From Aldehydirespirator sp965200005 (GTDB lineage Bacteria > Actinomycetota > Acidimicrobiia > Acidimicrobiales > Aldehydirespiratoraceae): a stretch of 64,000 nt of DNA. The first letter of the stretch is position 1, and each line of letters starts with the position of its first letter. The stretch is taken from contig OZ241331.1 in assembly GCA_965200005.1 (NCBI GenBank), positions 2,294,001 through 2,358,000 on the forward strand, given 5' to 3'. The notes beneath the pieces are model-generated. The model was not told the DNA's origin, ran no database searches, and saw nothing but the letters and a program-made list of their open reading frames with translations. This document shows, in pieces, positions 6,716-16,337 of this stretch. Made by a program: the position numbers and the translations under genes.

Positions 6716-9700
6716 TAGCTGTTACCGCCGTCTTCGATGAGCAACTGCTTGCTGTCGATGCCAAGCACGGTGCGTAGTTGCTCACTGTCAAGATCACCAA
6801 CAGAACTCGACTTGGGTAGCACCATGTCGGCGATGCGCCGCTTGCCGGCTACGACTTCCTCAACCCGCTCATCCACGGTGCCCGGGCACACCAGGCGATG
6901 GCAAACAACCGTGTTGCGCTGGCCGATACGCCAGGCACGATCGCGGGCCTGGTCTTCAACCGCCGGGTTCCACCAGCGGTCATAGAGGACCACATGATTT
7001 GCTGCAGTGAGGTTGAGCCCCGTGCCGCCAGCCTTGAGCGACAGCACCAGGGCACCCGGGCCACGGCCCGCCTGGAACCGCTGCACCATCCGGTCACGTG
7101 CCCCGCGGGCCAGTCCGCCGTGATAGCAGTGCACACCCAGACCGGTCTGCTGGCTCAGGTGCCTCGCAAGCCGTTCTCCCCACGTAGCAAAGTGGGTGAA
7201 TATCAGCATTCGTTCACCCGCCGCAAACACTTGCTCCATGATCTCTTCTAGGCGGGTCAGCTTGCCGGAGCGCCCTTGGAGATCCCCTCGGTCGTCGCGG
7301 TAGTTCACCGGATGATTGCAGATCTGCTTCAGCGCCGTGATTGCAGCCAGCACCGCGCCCTTGCGCTCGGTGGTGGTGTCGCTAGAGGACGTACGAGCGA
7401 TCAGGTCATCGAGCACTGCCTGGTAGAGGCCGATCTGCTCGGAGGTCATCGAACAGTGATCCAACTCATCGATCCGGTCGGGCAACTCTGCTGCAATCGC
7501 AGGTTCGGCCTTGGTGCGCCGGAAGACCAGCAGACCGTTGAGTGCCGCCAGGGCCCCCTCGCCTGCGGCAGGGTTTCGCGCCGCTGAGCGTCGACCATTG
7601 CTGCTCGGGCTCTTGGGAGGGGTGTGAGTAACGAGGACTTCGCTGGCACCCGAGTCTGAGTCGGTGGCAGCTGGCGACTCAGTCGGAGGCTTAGTCACTT
7701 TCGACATCTCTGAGATGAACGACGCCCGGGCACCAAGCAGCCCCGGGTTGCAGAAGTCCATGATCGCCCAGAGATCACCGAGACCGTTCTCGATCGGGGT
7801 GCCGGTCAAGGTGACACGGCTGCGAGCGTTGAGACGCCGTAACTGTTGGGCTGTCTCACTGAGGGGGTTCTTGATGGCTTGGGCTTCATCAAGGACGATC
7901 GTCGACCAGTCAACCTTCTCAAGAACATCCAGGTCACGAAGCGCAGTGCCATACGTGGTGACCACGATGTTGGCATGTCGCACCATGAGCGGCACCCGTG
8001 CCGGGCCAGCACGGTTCGGGCCGTGATGAATTGCCACTCGCACACGCGGCACGAAACGTCTGGCTTCTGAAGCCCAGTTGCCCACGACGGCGGGAGGGGC
8101 CACCACCAGCGAAGGCCCACTTGACTTGTGCAGCTCGATGTGTGCCAGCATCGTCGGCGTCTTGCCCAGCCCCATATCCAGAGCAAGGCATCCCCCAAGG
8201 CCAGCGGACTCAAGGAACCCAAGCCAGTTGAGAGCGTCTGACTGGTAGGTCCGCAAGCGCCCCCTGAAACCCCGAGGCTTGACTGGCAGCTCATCGGGAA
8301 TCGCTCGAGCGCTACGGATCAGATCAGCGGCCCAGCCCTTGCCCGCAACAGCGGTTCCACCGGCCAAGGGCGAGCCCTCCAGGCCGAGAGTGTGGCGCAA
8401 CATGTCGGCGCCGCTCATGCGTTTGATGTCGGCTCGTTCAGCCAGCGCAGCGGCGGCTTCGGTGAGGTCGGCTCGGTCTAGCTCAACCCAGCGTCCCCTG
8501 CTCTTGACCAGCGGTTTGGCTTGTGACGCCAGCTCACGGATCTCTTCAACGGTCAACTCGACATCATCGAAACTTACTGACCAGCGAACATCCGCAAGCT
8601 GGCGGGCACCCACCACGGAGTCCTGGGCCTCAAGCGAAGTCAGCCGCAGCGTTGGGGTGGGCTTGCGCTTCGACAGCGAAGGAACCCGCACTTCATAGCC
8701 CACGGCCTGCAAGACCCTGCCGGTGGTGGTCATCAGCTGCCAGGCTTCGTCGGAGCTCAGTATCACTTCACCGCGGCGGCGGCCCCCGAGCCGCAACAAC
8801 TCGGGGAACAACCGCTCCAGGCGGGTTAGCTGGTTCTTGACAGCTACACGCCTGGAACGCGAACCGATCACAAGCGCCCGCTCGACGGGTTGCATCTCTC
8901 CTGATGTGGCTTCGGAAAGCACTGAGAGGTGCCAGGCACCGACATCATCTGGAGGGTCGAGCTGCACGATCAGGCGGAGCTTGCGATCGTATGACTCGGT
9001 GATGGGACGTGACCACATGTCCAGGCGGCGAGCCAGGTCGGCAAGCCACCGGCTGGGTGCCTCAAATGGCTCCCCGTGCAAGTTGGCTAGGGCTGCTTCT
9101 GCTGTTTCTGTTTTGGTGCGGGGCAGCGGCGGTGGTGCCGAGAAGTCGACTCGCTCGGCTGCTTGTTTGGTGATGGCATCGACGATGTCGGCTAGGACTG
9201 CCTTGGTGAATGCCGGGGCGTCACGCTGGTTCTCAAACGCTGCGGCCGCACCGGGGAGCGCCTCAGCTAGAGCCGTGAAGGCGTCGGGCTCAACCTGTGC
9301 GGGAGCCCAACGCACTACGTAGCTTGCCTGGTCGCTCCGTGGTCGGGGCTTGGCTGACGGATGTGGCGAGCCGCGGGTGACATCGTGACTGTCTAGCGAG
9401 ATGATGCGGGCTGCGTCCACGGGTGGAGGTTCGATGCGTGGGCGAAGCCGGCGGCGGATCTTTTTGAGATGCGGCACCATGCGACCCTGCGCCACGAGTC
9501 GTACTGCCAACGCCGCAACATGACCGAGCCAGGAAACGCTGACCCCGATCTTCTTCTGGCGTTGCGCAGCCTCGCCGAGTGCTACGAGCCAGCCCAGACA
9601 GCTCGATAACGGTGCTGAGACGGTGTCTGCCCGGGGACCTTCAAGCAGTTTGGCTTTGCGGTACTCGCTCCACTCAACAGTGCCAGCACCGGCGTCTTTG

Positions 9701-10182
9701 AGGCGCTTGAGCACGCCGTCGCCAGGCTCGGGATTGTGACCGGGGCCACTCGCCCAGGCGATGACCCGCCCCGGCACCCATGACAGTTGGAGCTTGATCT
9801 CTCCGGTGACTTGTTGGGCGGGGGTTGGAGCCGGCGATCCCCGACGTGCGACGGGTGCGGCGCGGCGGGCGACACGTGGGCGGGTTGGCGGGCCAACGAG
9901 CGTGTCGAGCACCGCATCAATGGCGGCGTAGTCACCTTCGAGATCTGAGAGGATCGAGGCGCGCTGATATCCCCGGACTGTCGAGCGGACGTGGTCGATC
10001 GATTCGGCCACATCATCAAGCAGGCGGTAAAGGGCTCGGATCCACAGCCTGGTGTTGTTCTGAAGAAGCTCAGTGTCTTCGTCACTGGCAAGACCGTCAA
10101 CGTGGCGGCGCACCGCTGCGGCGAAATCTTCCGATGTCGCCAAGCGTGGATCCAAGGTGGCGGATGATGTCCTCGTCACCAT
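6715..10182 (-). CDS. SNF2/SWI2-family DEAD-box helicase or translocase
   Basis: A large (about 1155 residues) SF2 ATPase. The C-terminal half carries the SNF2 core: motif I DMGLGKTPTML (about residue 675), VVTTYG, motif II LDEAQAIKN (about 765), LTGTPIENGL (motif III), and in the second RecA lobe GGLARGARDRMVQRF, SLKAGGTGLNLTAANHVVLYDRWWNPAVEDQARDR and the RIGQ motif VI. The N-terminal 600 residues are of the SNF2-helicase-associated type, without a SWIM zinc finger that I can see. The ATG at 10182 (MVTRTSSATLD) is preferred over the frame opening at 10209. Such proteins remodel or translocate on DNA-protein complexes; the specific role here is unknown. Translationally coupled to the small basic gene. 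Confidence 0.92.
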   Translation of the reverse strand: MVTRTSSATLDPRLATSEDFAAAVRRHVDGLASDEDTELLQNNTRLWIRALYRLLDDVAESIDHVRSTVRGYQRASILSDLEGDYAAIDAVLDTLVGPPTRPRVARRAAPVARRGSPAPTPAQQVTGEIKLQLSWVPGRVIAWASGPGHNPEPGDGVLKRLKDAGAGTVEWSEYRKAKLLEGPRADTVSAPLSSCLGWLVALGEAAQRQKKIGVSVSWLGHVAALAVRLVAQGRMVPHLKKIRRRLRPRIEPPPVDAARIISLDSHDVTRGSPHPSAKPRPRSDQASYVVRWAPAQVEPDAFTALAEALPGAAAAFENQRDAPAFTKAVLADIVDAITKQAAERVDFSAPPPLPRTKTETAEAALANLHGEPFEAPSRWLADLARRLDMWSRPITESYDRKLRLIVQLDPPDDVGAWHLSVLSEATSGEMQPVERALVIGSRSRRVAVKNQLTRLERLFPELLRLGGRRRGEVILSSDEAWQLMTTTGRVLQAVGYEVRVPSLSKRKPTPTLRLTSLEAQDSVVGARQLADVRWSVSFDDVELTVEEIRELASQAKPLVKSRGRWVELDRADLTEAAAALAERADIKRMSGADMLRHTLGLEGSPLAGGTAVAGKGWAADLIRSARAIPDELPVKPRGFRGRLRTYQSDALNWLGFLESAGLGGCLALDMGLGKTPTMLAHIELHKSSGPSLVVAPPAVVGNWASEARRFVPRVRVAIHHGPNRAGPARVPLMVRHANIVVTTYGTALRDLDVLEKVDWSTIVLDEAQAIKNPLSETAQQLRRLNARSRVTLTGTPIENGLGDLWAIMDFCNPGLLGARASFISEMSKVTKPPTESPAATDSDSGASEVLVTHTPPKSPSSNGRRSAARNPAAGEGALAALNGLLVFRRTKAEPAIAAELPDRIDELDHCSMTSEQIGLYQAVLDDLIARTSSSDTTTERKGAVLAAITALKQICNHPVNYRDDRGDLQGRSGKLTRLEEIMEQVFAAGERMLIFTHFATWGERLARHLSQQTGLGVHCYHGGLARGARDRMVQRFQAGRGPGALVLSLKAGGTGLNLTAANHVVLYDRWWNPAVEDQARDRAWRIGQRNTVVCHRLVCPGTVDERVEEVVAGKRRIADMVLPKSSSVGDLDSEQLRTVLGIDSKQLLIEDGGNS

Positions 10183-10262
10183 TGGCGGGGCGCAGCCTAG
10201 CAGCAGCACTCCCGGCGCTGGCCGAGAGGTCGCCGAGGTTTAGAGGCCGCAAGTGACCTACC

Positions 10263-10372
10263 TGCGCTGGATCAATGCTTTTTGCGGATCAGGATTTGCG
10301 GTGGGTCAATGCCTGCGCTGGATCAGGATTTGCGCTGGATCAATGCTTGTTGCGGATCAGGACTTGCGGTGG
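10263..10372. repeat. Direct repeat duplicating the 3' end of the ior gene
   Basis: A 42-base unit occurs at 10263-10304 and 10331-10372 with two mismatches, offset by 68 bases. The second copy holds the last codons of the indolepyruvate oxidoreductase; the first lies downstream of its stop at 10323. The spacer also contains partial copies of the unit. This is a tail duplication, not a mobile-element end. Confidence 0.85.
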
Positions 10373-13300
10373 ACCAGTCCCCTGAGAGTCCGGCTCGCAT
10401 CTTGGCGATGCCTTCCATCTTGATCTCCTCATAGCCACGCACAAGCTCAGGCAGCAAAGCTCGATCCAGAGCCGTGGTGTAATTCGAAGCGCCGAGGTGC
10501 TTGAGGTCAGCTTCAATAGCGGAGCGATACTCACGGGGCAGCGAACGCTCGGCGCGCCGCACAACCGTGTAACCGAACACATCAAGGGGCGTGCCACGCA
10601 ACGACTTCATTGCAGCAAGCATCCGCAGCAGGGGCGTGAAGCCCGTGGGCACCGAGATCTTGCGAGATAGCCCGATTGCACGAAGCAGCGGGGGGTGCAG
10701 CTTCCAGCTGACACGGCCGCCTACTTCGGCGGCCATTTCGCGTGCTTCGGCGCCGGCGTCGGCGTCGAGCATTAGCCGGGCGACCTCATATTCGTCCTTG
10801 TAGGCGAGCAGCTTGAAGTAACCCCTTGCACAGGCTCGAGTGAGACGCCCCGAACCATCTCCAGCCGTACTATCGGCCTTGGTGACGGCCTCGATGAGGT
10901 CGAGATACTTGTGGGCAAGGCGTGGCGATTGGTAGTCACACAGCTCACGCACGGCGTTCTCGATGTTCCAGCCCTCATAACCCTGAGCGTCGCTGCCGTC
11001 GGCTGAGGTGTCGTTGAGGTCTCCTAAGCCTGCGGTTCGGACCGAAGCAGCCAGCGTGCGAACCCGATCTGCAACGTCGTCGTCGACACCAGCTAGAGGA
11101 TCGTCATCGGCTGTAGCTTCGGCGATCGCGTTACGCACGGTCTCGGGTTGTGTGACCAGTGCGCGACCCCAGCGAAAGGCGGCGATGTTGGCCGTTACTG
11201 CCACGCCGTTTAGTTCAATGGCCTGCTCCATCGACTCCGGTGCGACCGGGAGGGCACCAGCCTGCACCGCCATGCCCGTTACGAAGATGTTGGCTGTCAC
11301 TGTGTTGCCCAGCAACACAGATGTGATGTGCTGCGCGTCGGCCCACAGCCGGCAGTCGTCTCGAGTAGCTGCCGCTATGGCTGCTTCGAGATCTCCCGGA
11401 TCGGGCATGGCACGTTCGGGGTTAGAGACCACCGCACCTGTGGGCGTAGCTGAGGTCGAACCCACTACAACGGTGCGTTGCGGGTCACAACTGCCGAGTC
11501 CTGTCGGTGATGCTGCACCGAGCTGATCAAAAGCGAGCAACACGTCTGCCTGGCCACTGCCGAGCCGGTTGGTAGCCGCCTCGACATCTCGAGTGAGTCG
11601 CAGGTCACTCACTACCGGACCGGCCTTCTGAGAGAGACCGATCTGGTCCAGTCCCCTTACCTCATAGCCATCGAACATGGCTGCGGTGCCGACTATCTGG
11701 CCGACGGTCACCACTCCGGTACCGCCGATGCCGATCATGCGCAACGACAGATCATCAACCGGCACCACTGCCACGGGCTCGGCCAACTCTGATGGCTCAG
11801 GTGCCTTCGGAACCGGAGAGGCAAGCGCCTTCGCACTCGCCGACGAGGCTGCTGAGCCACCGGCAGATTGCTCTTTAGCTGATGCTTTGGTGGTAAGACC
11901 TCGAAGCCGAGTTCGCAAACGTCGTAGGAATGAACTCAAGCGTCCTGGTGTCTTGATCGTCAAAAATGACGGGCAATCACCTTCCAGACACGAGAAATCC
12001 AGATTGCAAGACGTCTGATCTATTCGTGTCTTGCGTCCGAAGGGAGTGTCGACGGGTTGTACAGACAAGCAGTTGCTAATCGAGGCACAGTCTCCACAAC
12101 CCTCGCACACACGATGGTTGATGACGACCCGCTCGCGCGGCGTGGCAACGGTGCCACGTTTGCGGCCCCGGCGAGCCTCCGCGGCGCACTGCTGGTCGTG
12201 GATTAGCACGGTCACGCCGCTGGTCTCTGCTAGCACTTCTTGTGCCTCAAGGAGCCGCCGCCTCGGCCACACGTCCACCTCGTTAGGCAGGTCTTCGCCG
12301 CGGTAACGACTCAGGTCTTCGGTGGTGATCAGCACCCGGGCAACGCCTTGAGCTAGTAACACCCGAGTTAGCTCCGGAACGCCGATCAGCCCTTGTGGAT
12401 CCTGACCACCAGTCATGGCCACTGTCCGGTTCCACAACAGCTTGTAAGTAATGTCCACGCCGGCTGCGATCGCACCCTGAATCGCCATCTGGCCGCTGTG
12501 GAAATAGGTGCCATCACCGAGGTTCTGGAAGATGTGGGGCGTCTCCACGAACGGCGCCATGCCCACCCACTGAGTGCCTTCCTGACCCATGCAGGTAAGC
12601 CCGATGATGTCGCCGAAGTCCTCGGACTCCATCAATAGCGTCATCGTGTGACAGCCAATGCCAGCACCGACGGCAGCGCCTTCGGGCACGCGCGTAGCCC
12701 GGTTGTGGGGGCAACCCGAACAGAAGTAGGGAGTCCGGGCGATCTTGGTGTTGACGGGAATCAGTTCACGCTTTTGTTGGGGCGGTGCGAGCCTGTCACC
12801 GATGCGCTGAGCTAGGCGGCGTCGCAACGGGTCAAGCAGGGTGTCAGCGCTGAGGCCGCTGTGTCCGGGCAGCAGCATGGAGTCGTACTCGTCGAACTTG
12901 CCGGTGACGCGAGGCCGCATTGGTGCGTGGTACAGCGCTTCTTTGATTAGCAACTCGATGTTTGGGTGCTTTTCCTCGATGACGAAGACTTCATCGAGTC
13001 CGCGAGCGAAGATGCGGGCTCGCTCTGCGCTGAACGGGATCGGCATCTGCATGCGCATGACCCGCACACCGGCAGCAGCAAGCTCGGAGTCACGGCCAAG
13101 TCCGAGGCGGCGCAGAGCCTCGCGCACCTCCCGGTAGGTGATCCCCGAAGCGATAATGCCGATCCAGGCATCGGCTGGGTTGACGATCGCATGATTCAGC
13201 CCGTTGAGAGCTGCATACGAGATGGCCAGCGGGTGACGCACTTCGTAGATCTCCCGCTCGGTGTCCACCGTTGCTGGGGTGAGCAGCCGGCCGTCGGGTT

Positions 13301-14021
13301 TGTGACGGTAAGGCTCTCCATCGACTCTCGGGATCTTGGGACAGACACTGGTGGGATCAAGATGCACGGTGTCGCTGCCATCAGCCACGTCTGCAACGAT
13401 CTTGAGACCAGTCCAGAGCCCTGTCGCCCGCGACAGGTAGACGGCGTGACGGCCCAGCTCGAGGGCTTCGGCAGGCGTGCCGGGGTACAGCACCGGTACC
13501 CGCATGTCGGCGAGTGTTCCAGCTGATGACGACGGGATCGTGGAACTCTTAGCCGCCGGGTCGTCGCCTGCGATCACGACTGCCCCACCGTGGGGATCCG
13601 AACCCGCAAAGACTCCGTGGCGGATGGCATCGCTGGCCCGATCTATGCCAGGGGCTTTGCCATACATGATCCCCACAACCCCGTCGTGGCGGGGGTCGGG
13701 CCTGATCGATGTCAGCTGCGAGCCCATCACCGCGGTCGCAGCCTGCTCCTCGTTGATAGCCGGCTTGAAGACGATTGGCAGGTCGTCGACTTGGGCTAGG
13801 GCTCTGGCGACCTCACCATCGAAACCACCTAGGGGCGAGCCGGGGTAGCCGCTGATGAACGCAGCCGTGGACTTTCCTGCTAACCGGTCGGCGCGGAGTT
13901 GCTCGATCGGTAGGCGAGCTAGGGCTTGCAGCCCCGTCATAAAGACGGTGCCGTCGTCGTCGGTGTAACGAGACCAGAGTCGGTATGTAGAAGACAGTCG
14001 ATGCGTATCTGCGGCTGTCAA
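10323..14021 (-). CDS. Indolepyruvate:ferredoxin oxidoreductase, fused alpha-beta form
   Basis: This 1232-residue enzyme oxidatively decarboxylates indolepyruvate or other aryl or branched 2-oxo acids to acyl-CoA, passing electrons to ferredoxin. Order: PFOR-type pyrimidine domain (SGYPGSPLGGFD near 57); a long middle; PYFCSGCPHNRATRVP; the TPP-binding domain (GIGCHTMTLLM, LTCMGQEGTQW, GDGTYFHSGQMAI near 500); a ferredoxin-like segment (VCEGCGDCASISNC, then a second Cys-rich CNLDFSCLEGDC); the gamma-type domain (GIGGTGVVTVGQI, GLDQIGLSQKAGPVVSDLRL); and a C-terminal domain of the long-form family. An Ala/Pro-rich linker near 720-760 joins the halves. It stands alone, 112 bases upstream of nothing related. 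Its 3' end is duplicated downstream. Confidence 0.93.
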   Translation of the reverse strand: MTAADTHRLSSTYRLWSRYTDDDGTVFMTGLQALARLPIEQLRADRLAGKSTAAFISGYPGSPLGGFDGEVARALAQVDDLPIVFKPAINEEQAATAVMGSQLTSIRPDPRHDGVVGIMYGKAPGIDRASDAIRHGVFAGSDPHGGAVVIAGDDPAAKSSTIPSSSAGTLADMRVPVLYPGTPAEALELGRHAVYLSRATGLWTGLKIVADVADGSDTVHLDPTSVCPKIPRVDGEPYRHKPDGRLLTPATVDTEREIYEVRHPLAISYAALNGLNHAIVNPADAWIGIIASGITYREVREALRRLGLGRDSELAAAGVRVMRMQMPIPFSAERARIFARGLDEVFVIEEKHPNIELLIKEALYHAPMRPRVTGKFDEYDSMLLPGHSGLSADTLLDPLRRRLAQRIGDRLAPPQQKRELIPVNTKIARTPYFCSGCPHNRATRVPEGAAVGAGIGCHTMTLLMESEDFGDIIGLTCMGQEGTQWVGMAPFVETPHIFQNLGDGTYFHSGQMAIQGAIAAGVDITYKLLWNRTVAMTGGQDPQGLIGVPELTRVLLAQGVARVLITTEDLSRYRGEDLPNEVDVWPRRRLLEAQEVLAETSGVTVLIHDQQCAAEARRGRKRGTVATPRERVVINHRVCEGCGDCASISNCLSVQPVDTPFGRKTRIDQTSCNLDFSCLEGDCPSFLTIKTPGRLSSFLRRLRTRLRGLTTKASAKEQSAGGSAASSASAKALASPVPKAPEPSELAEPVAVVPVDDLSLRMIGIGGTGVVTVGQIVGTAAMFDGYEVRGLDQIGLSQKAGPVVSDLRLTRDVEAATNRLGSGQADVLLAFDQLGAASPTGLGSCDPQRTVVVGSTSATPTGAVVSNPERAMPDPGDLEAAIAAATRDDCRLWADAQHITSVLLGNTVTANIFVTGMAVQAGALPVAPESMEQAIELNGVAVTANIAAFRWGRALVTQPETVRNAIAEATADDDPLAGVDDDVADRVRTLAASVRTAGLGDLNDTSADGSDAQGYEGWNIENAVRELCDYQSPRLAHKYLDLIEAVTKADSTAGDGSGRLTRACARGYFKLLAYKDEYEVARLMLDADAGAEAREMAAEVGGRVSWKLHPPLLRAIGLSRKISVPTGFTPLLRMLAAMKSLRGTPLDVFGYTVVRRAERSLPREYRSAIEADLKHLGASNYTTALDRALLPELVRGYEEIKMEGIAKMRAGLSGDWSTASPDPQQALIQRKS

Positions 14022-14133
14022 TCTGGCCCTCCGAGTCGGCCGGCAGGGTACAAGACCCCCTGCGACCCTAATGCAGGGCCGAGGTCAAGGGAAGGATGCG
14101 TCAAAAGGTTGGACAATTCAGAGATGCGTTCGG

Positions 14134-14916
14134 TTACGGCCGCGGGGCTTGGACAGGCCGCACGGTGATGCCTGCGGCTGCCATCTTTGCCTTGGCTTCG
14201 GCAATGGTGTGCTCTGAGTAGTGAAAGATGCTCGCCGCTAGTACCGCATCTGCGCCACCATCGATGACGCCTTCCACAAGATGCTCCAGGGTGCCAACGC
14301 CACCGCTCGCGATCAGCGGGATACCAACCGCTTCAGCAACCATCGAGTTGAGGTTGAGTTCATAGCCGGCCTTGGTGCCGTCGCGATCCATTGACGTGAG
14401 CAGGATCTCGCCGGCTCCGAGGCGCTCGGCTCGTTGAGCGAACTCGACGGCGTCAATACCGCTGCGTCTGCGTCCGCCGTGGGTGAACAGCTCGTAGCCG
14501 CTCGGTGTTTTGCTGCTAGCGCGAGCGTCGATCGCTACGACGCAGCACTGGGCACCGAACTCTCGGCTGATCTCGCTAATCAGTTCGGGGCGCTGCAAGG
14601 CTGCGGTGTTGGTGCTCACCTTGTCGGCACCGGCACGAAGCAGGCGGCGAGCATCGTCGATCGTGCGGATGCCGCCGCCGATAGTGAAGGGAATGAAGAC
14701 TTCTTCTGCCACGGCCCTCGCCATCGCGACCGTTGTGTCGCGCTTGTCTGAGGAAGCTGTGATGTCCAGGAACACCAACTCGTCTGCGCCCTGAGCGTCG
14801 TAGCGAGCCGCGAGCTCAACAGGATCACCGGCGTCACGAATATCGACAAAGTTGACACCCTTCACGACACGGCCAGCGTCCACATCAAGACACGGGATCA
14901 CCCGGGCGACTCGCAC
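14134..14916 (-). CDS. hisF: Imidazole glycerol phosphate synthase, cyclase subunit
   Basis: HisF takes ammonia from HisH and closes the imidazole ring, giving IGP and AICAR. It is a 260-residue half-barrel-duplicated TIM barrel. Catalytic Asp11 lies in IPCLDVDAGRVVKGVNF and the second Asp in CVVAIDARA (about 131); phosphate loops are IPFTIGGGIRT and LIASGGVGTLEHL. The GTG start at 14916 directly abuts the hisA stop (TAG then GTG, zero gap), implying tight coupling. It is the last gene of the his operon. Confidence 0.97.
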   Translation of the reverse strand: MRVARVIPCLDVDAGRVVKGVNFVDIRDAGDPVELAARYDAQGADELVFLDITASSDKRDTTVAMARAVAEEVFIPFTIGGGIRTIDDARRLLRAGADKVSTNTAALQRPELISEISREFGAQCCVVAIDARASSKTPSGYELFTHGGRRRSGIDAVEFAQRAERLGAGEILLTSMDRDGTKAGYELNLNSMVAEAVGIPLIASGGVGTLEHLVEGVIDGGADAVLAASIFHYSEHTIAEAKAKMAAAGITVRPVQAPRP

Positions 14917-15654
14917 CTATTGACCCCCGACCGTGAGGGCGGCTACGCCTTCGGCGACGCTGAAGCGTCCCTCATAGAGCGCCTTGCCGACGATGACTCC
15001 GCCTAAGCCTTGACCGTGCTCACCACGCAGACGTGCAAGCCTTTCCAGATCGTCGACAGTGCCTACTCCACCCGAGGCGATCACCTCGACTGAGGTCGTA
15101 TCAAGCACTCGGCGCAACCCTGCTACATCGGGGCCACCAAGCGTGCCGTCACGATCAATGTCTGTCACGACGAACGCCTTGACCCCATCATCGGCAAAGC
15201 GGCGCGCCACATCAAAGACGGTGACACCCGAAGCCTTACGCCAGCCATCCGTTGCGATCTCGCCTGAGCGAGCGTCAAGGCCGACCGCAACATCGTGGGT
15301 GACAGCAAGCTGGCGCACCAGCAAGGGATCACGCAGCGCGGCAGTTCCGATCACCACTCGCTTGACGCCCGCTTCAAACCAGCGTTCGGCCGTGGCGATG
15401 TCACGGATGCCGCCACCTGCTTGCACCGGCACATCCACCGCGGTCGCGATCTCCGCAACAACGTCGGTGTTGCTCGCCCGACCGCTGCGGGCGCCGTCAA
15501 GGTCAACCACGTGAATCCAGTTGGCACCCTGTCGCTGTAGTGATCTGGCTTGTGCCACGGGATCGTTGCTGTAGACGGTCTCAGCGTCGTAATCACCCCG
15601 CAACAGCCGGACACAGCGGCCGCCCCGGATATCGACAGCGCAATACAGATGCAC
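14917..15654 (-). CDS. hisA: Phosphoribosyl-formimino-AICAR ribotide isomerase
   Basis: HisA isomerises ProFAR to PRFAR by an Amadori rearrangement. The 245-residue barrel has catalytic Asp8 (YCAVDIRGG), VQAGGGIRD, VVIGTAAL, VGLDARSGEIATDGWRKASG, VVTDIDRDGTLGGPD (second Asp) and VIASGGVGTVDDL. In many actinobacteria the orthologue, PriA, also does the TrpF reaction. Because a separate trpF is present at 656-1396, this protein may be HisA-only or may retain dual activity. Start is GTG at 15654, two bases after the hisH stop. Confidence 0.94.
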   Translation of the reverse strand: MHLYCAVDIRGGRCVRLLRGDYDAETVYSNDPVAQARSLQRQGANWIHVVDLDGARSGRASNTDVVAEIATAVDVPVQAGGGIRDIATAERWFEAGVKRVVIGTAALRDPLLVRQLAVTHDVAVGLDARSGEIATDGWRKASGVTVFDVARRFADDGVKAFVVTDIDRDGTLGGPDVAGLRRVLDTTSVEVIASGGVGTVDDLERLARLRGEHGQGLGGVIVGKALYEGRFSVAEGVAALTVGGQ

Positions 15655-15656
15655 GG

Positions 15657-16337
15657 TTAGCCAGCCGTTGCGACGAAGTTGGCGAGGATCCCGAGACCCA
15701 CCGTCGATGACTTCTCTGGGTGGAACTGGGCACCCCAGACATTGTCACGAGCCACGGCTGCAACCACCGGCCCCCCGTAGTCACACGTAGCAATCACATG
15801 CTCACCATCGGTCGGTGACAGCGAATGCACGAAGTACACCCAAACCGGGTCATCAAGACCCGCAAACATGGCATGCGGGGAACGCACATCCAAGATGTTC
15901 CACTGCATCTGTGGTCGCTTGACCGGGCCCGGGATCCAGCAAACTCGCTCGTCAAAGATTCCCAGACCAGCAGTATTGGGTGCCTCATCTGAGCCGGCGA
16001 ACATCACCTGCAGGCCAACGCAGATTCCCATGAACGGCCGGCCAGATTCGACGGACTCCAGGGCCGCATCGTCGAGTTTGGTGCGACCGAGAGCGGCCAT
16101 GCACGGATCGAACGCTCCCACGCCGGGTAGCACCACCGCATCGGCGTCTCGAATTAGTCCCCTATCGGCGGTGAGCCTGGCATCTGCCCCGACATGCTCG
16201 AATCCCTTTTGGGCCGAGTGCAGGTTGCCGATGCCGTAATCGAGGATTGCAACGAGTGGTCTTGTCTCTACAGATAAGCCAGGTGAAACAGATGAGCCAG
16301 ATGAGCCAGCTGAGACACGTGAGACAGATGGGGTCAC
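15657..16337 (-). CDS. hisH: Imidazole glycerol phosphate synthase, glutaminase subunit
   Basis: HisH is the class I glutaminase that feeds ammonia to HisF. The core begins at VAILDYGIGNLHSA (about residue 29); the nucleophile Cys is in FMGICVGLQVMF and the His-Glu pair in AQFHPEKSS. The GTG start at 16337 overlaps the hisB stop by four bases. The first 28 residues are unusual: a Ser/Val/Gly-rich tripeptide series encoded by a 9-base repeat array. No other start codon exists between GTG 16337 and the conserved core, so this extension is probably translated. Confidence 0.95.
   Translation of the reverse strand: MTPSVSRVSAGSSGSSVSPGLSVETRPLVAILDYGIGNLHSAQKGFEHVGADARLTADRGLIRDADAVVLPGVGAFDPCMAALGRTKLDDAALESVESGRPFMGICVGLQVMFAGSDEAPNTAGLGIFDERVCWIPGPVKRPQMQWNILDVRSPHAMFAGLDDPVWVYFVHSLSPTDGEHVIATCDYGGPVVAAVARDNVWGAQFHPEKSSTVGLGILANFVATAG
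16271..16333. repeat. Seven-unit 9-base minisatellite at hisH 5' end
   Basis: Seven consecutive 9-base units (consensus CAGATGAGC on the plus strand) fill 16271-16333. Two central units are identical and the outer ones diverge by one to four bases. On the coding strand each unit encodes three residues of the SV/SG-rich HisH leader. Confidence 0.9.

Noticed and set aside
10263..10372. Repeat as the end of an insertion sequence or integron site
   Set aside because: No inverted terminal repeats, transposase or target duplication; it is a copy of the adjacent gene tail.
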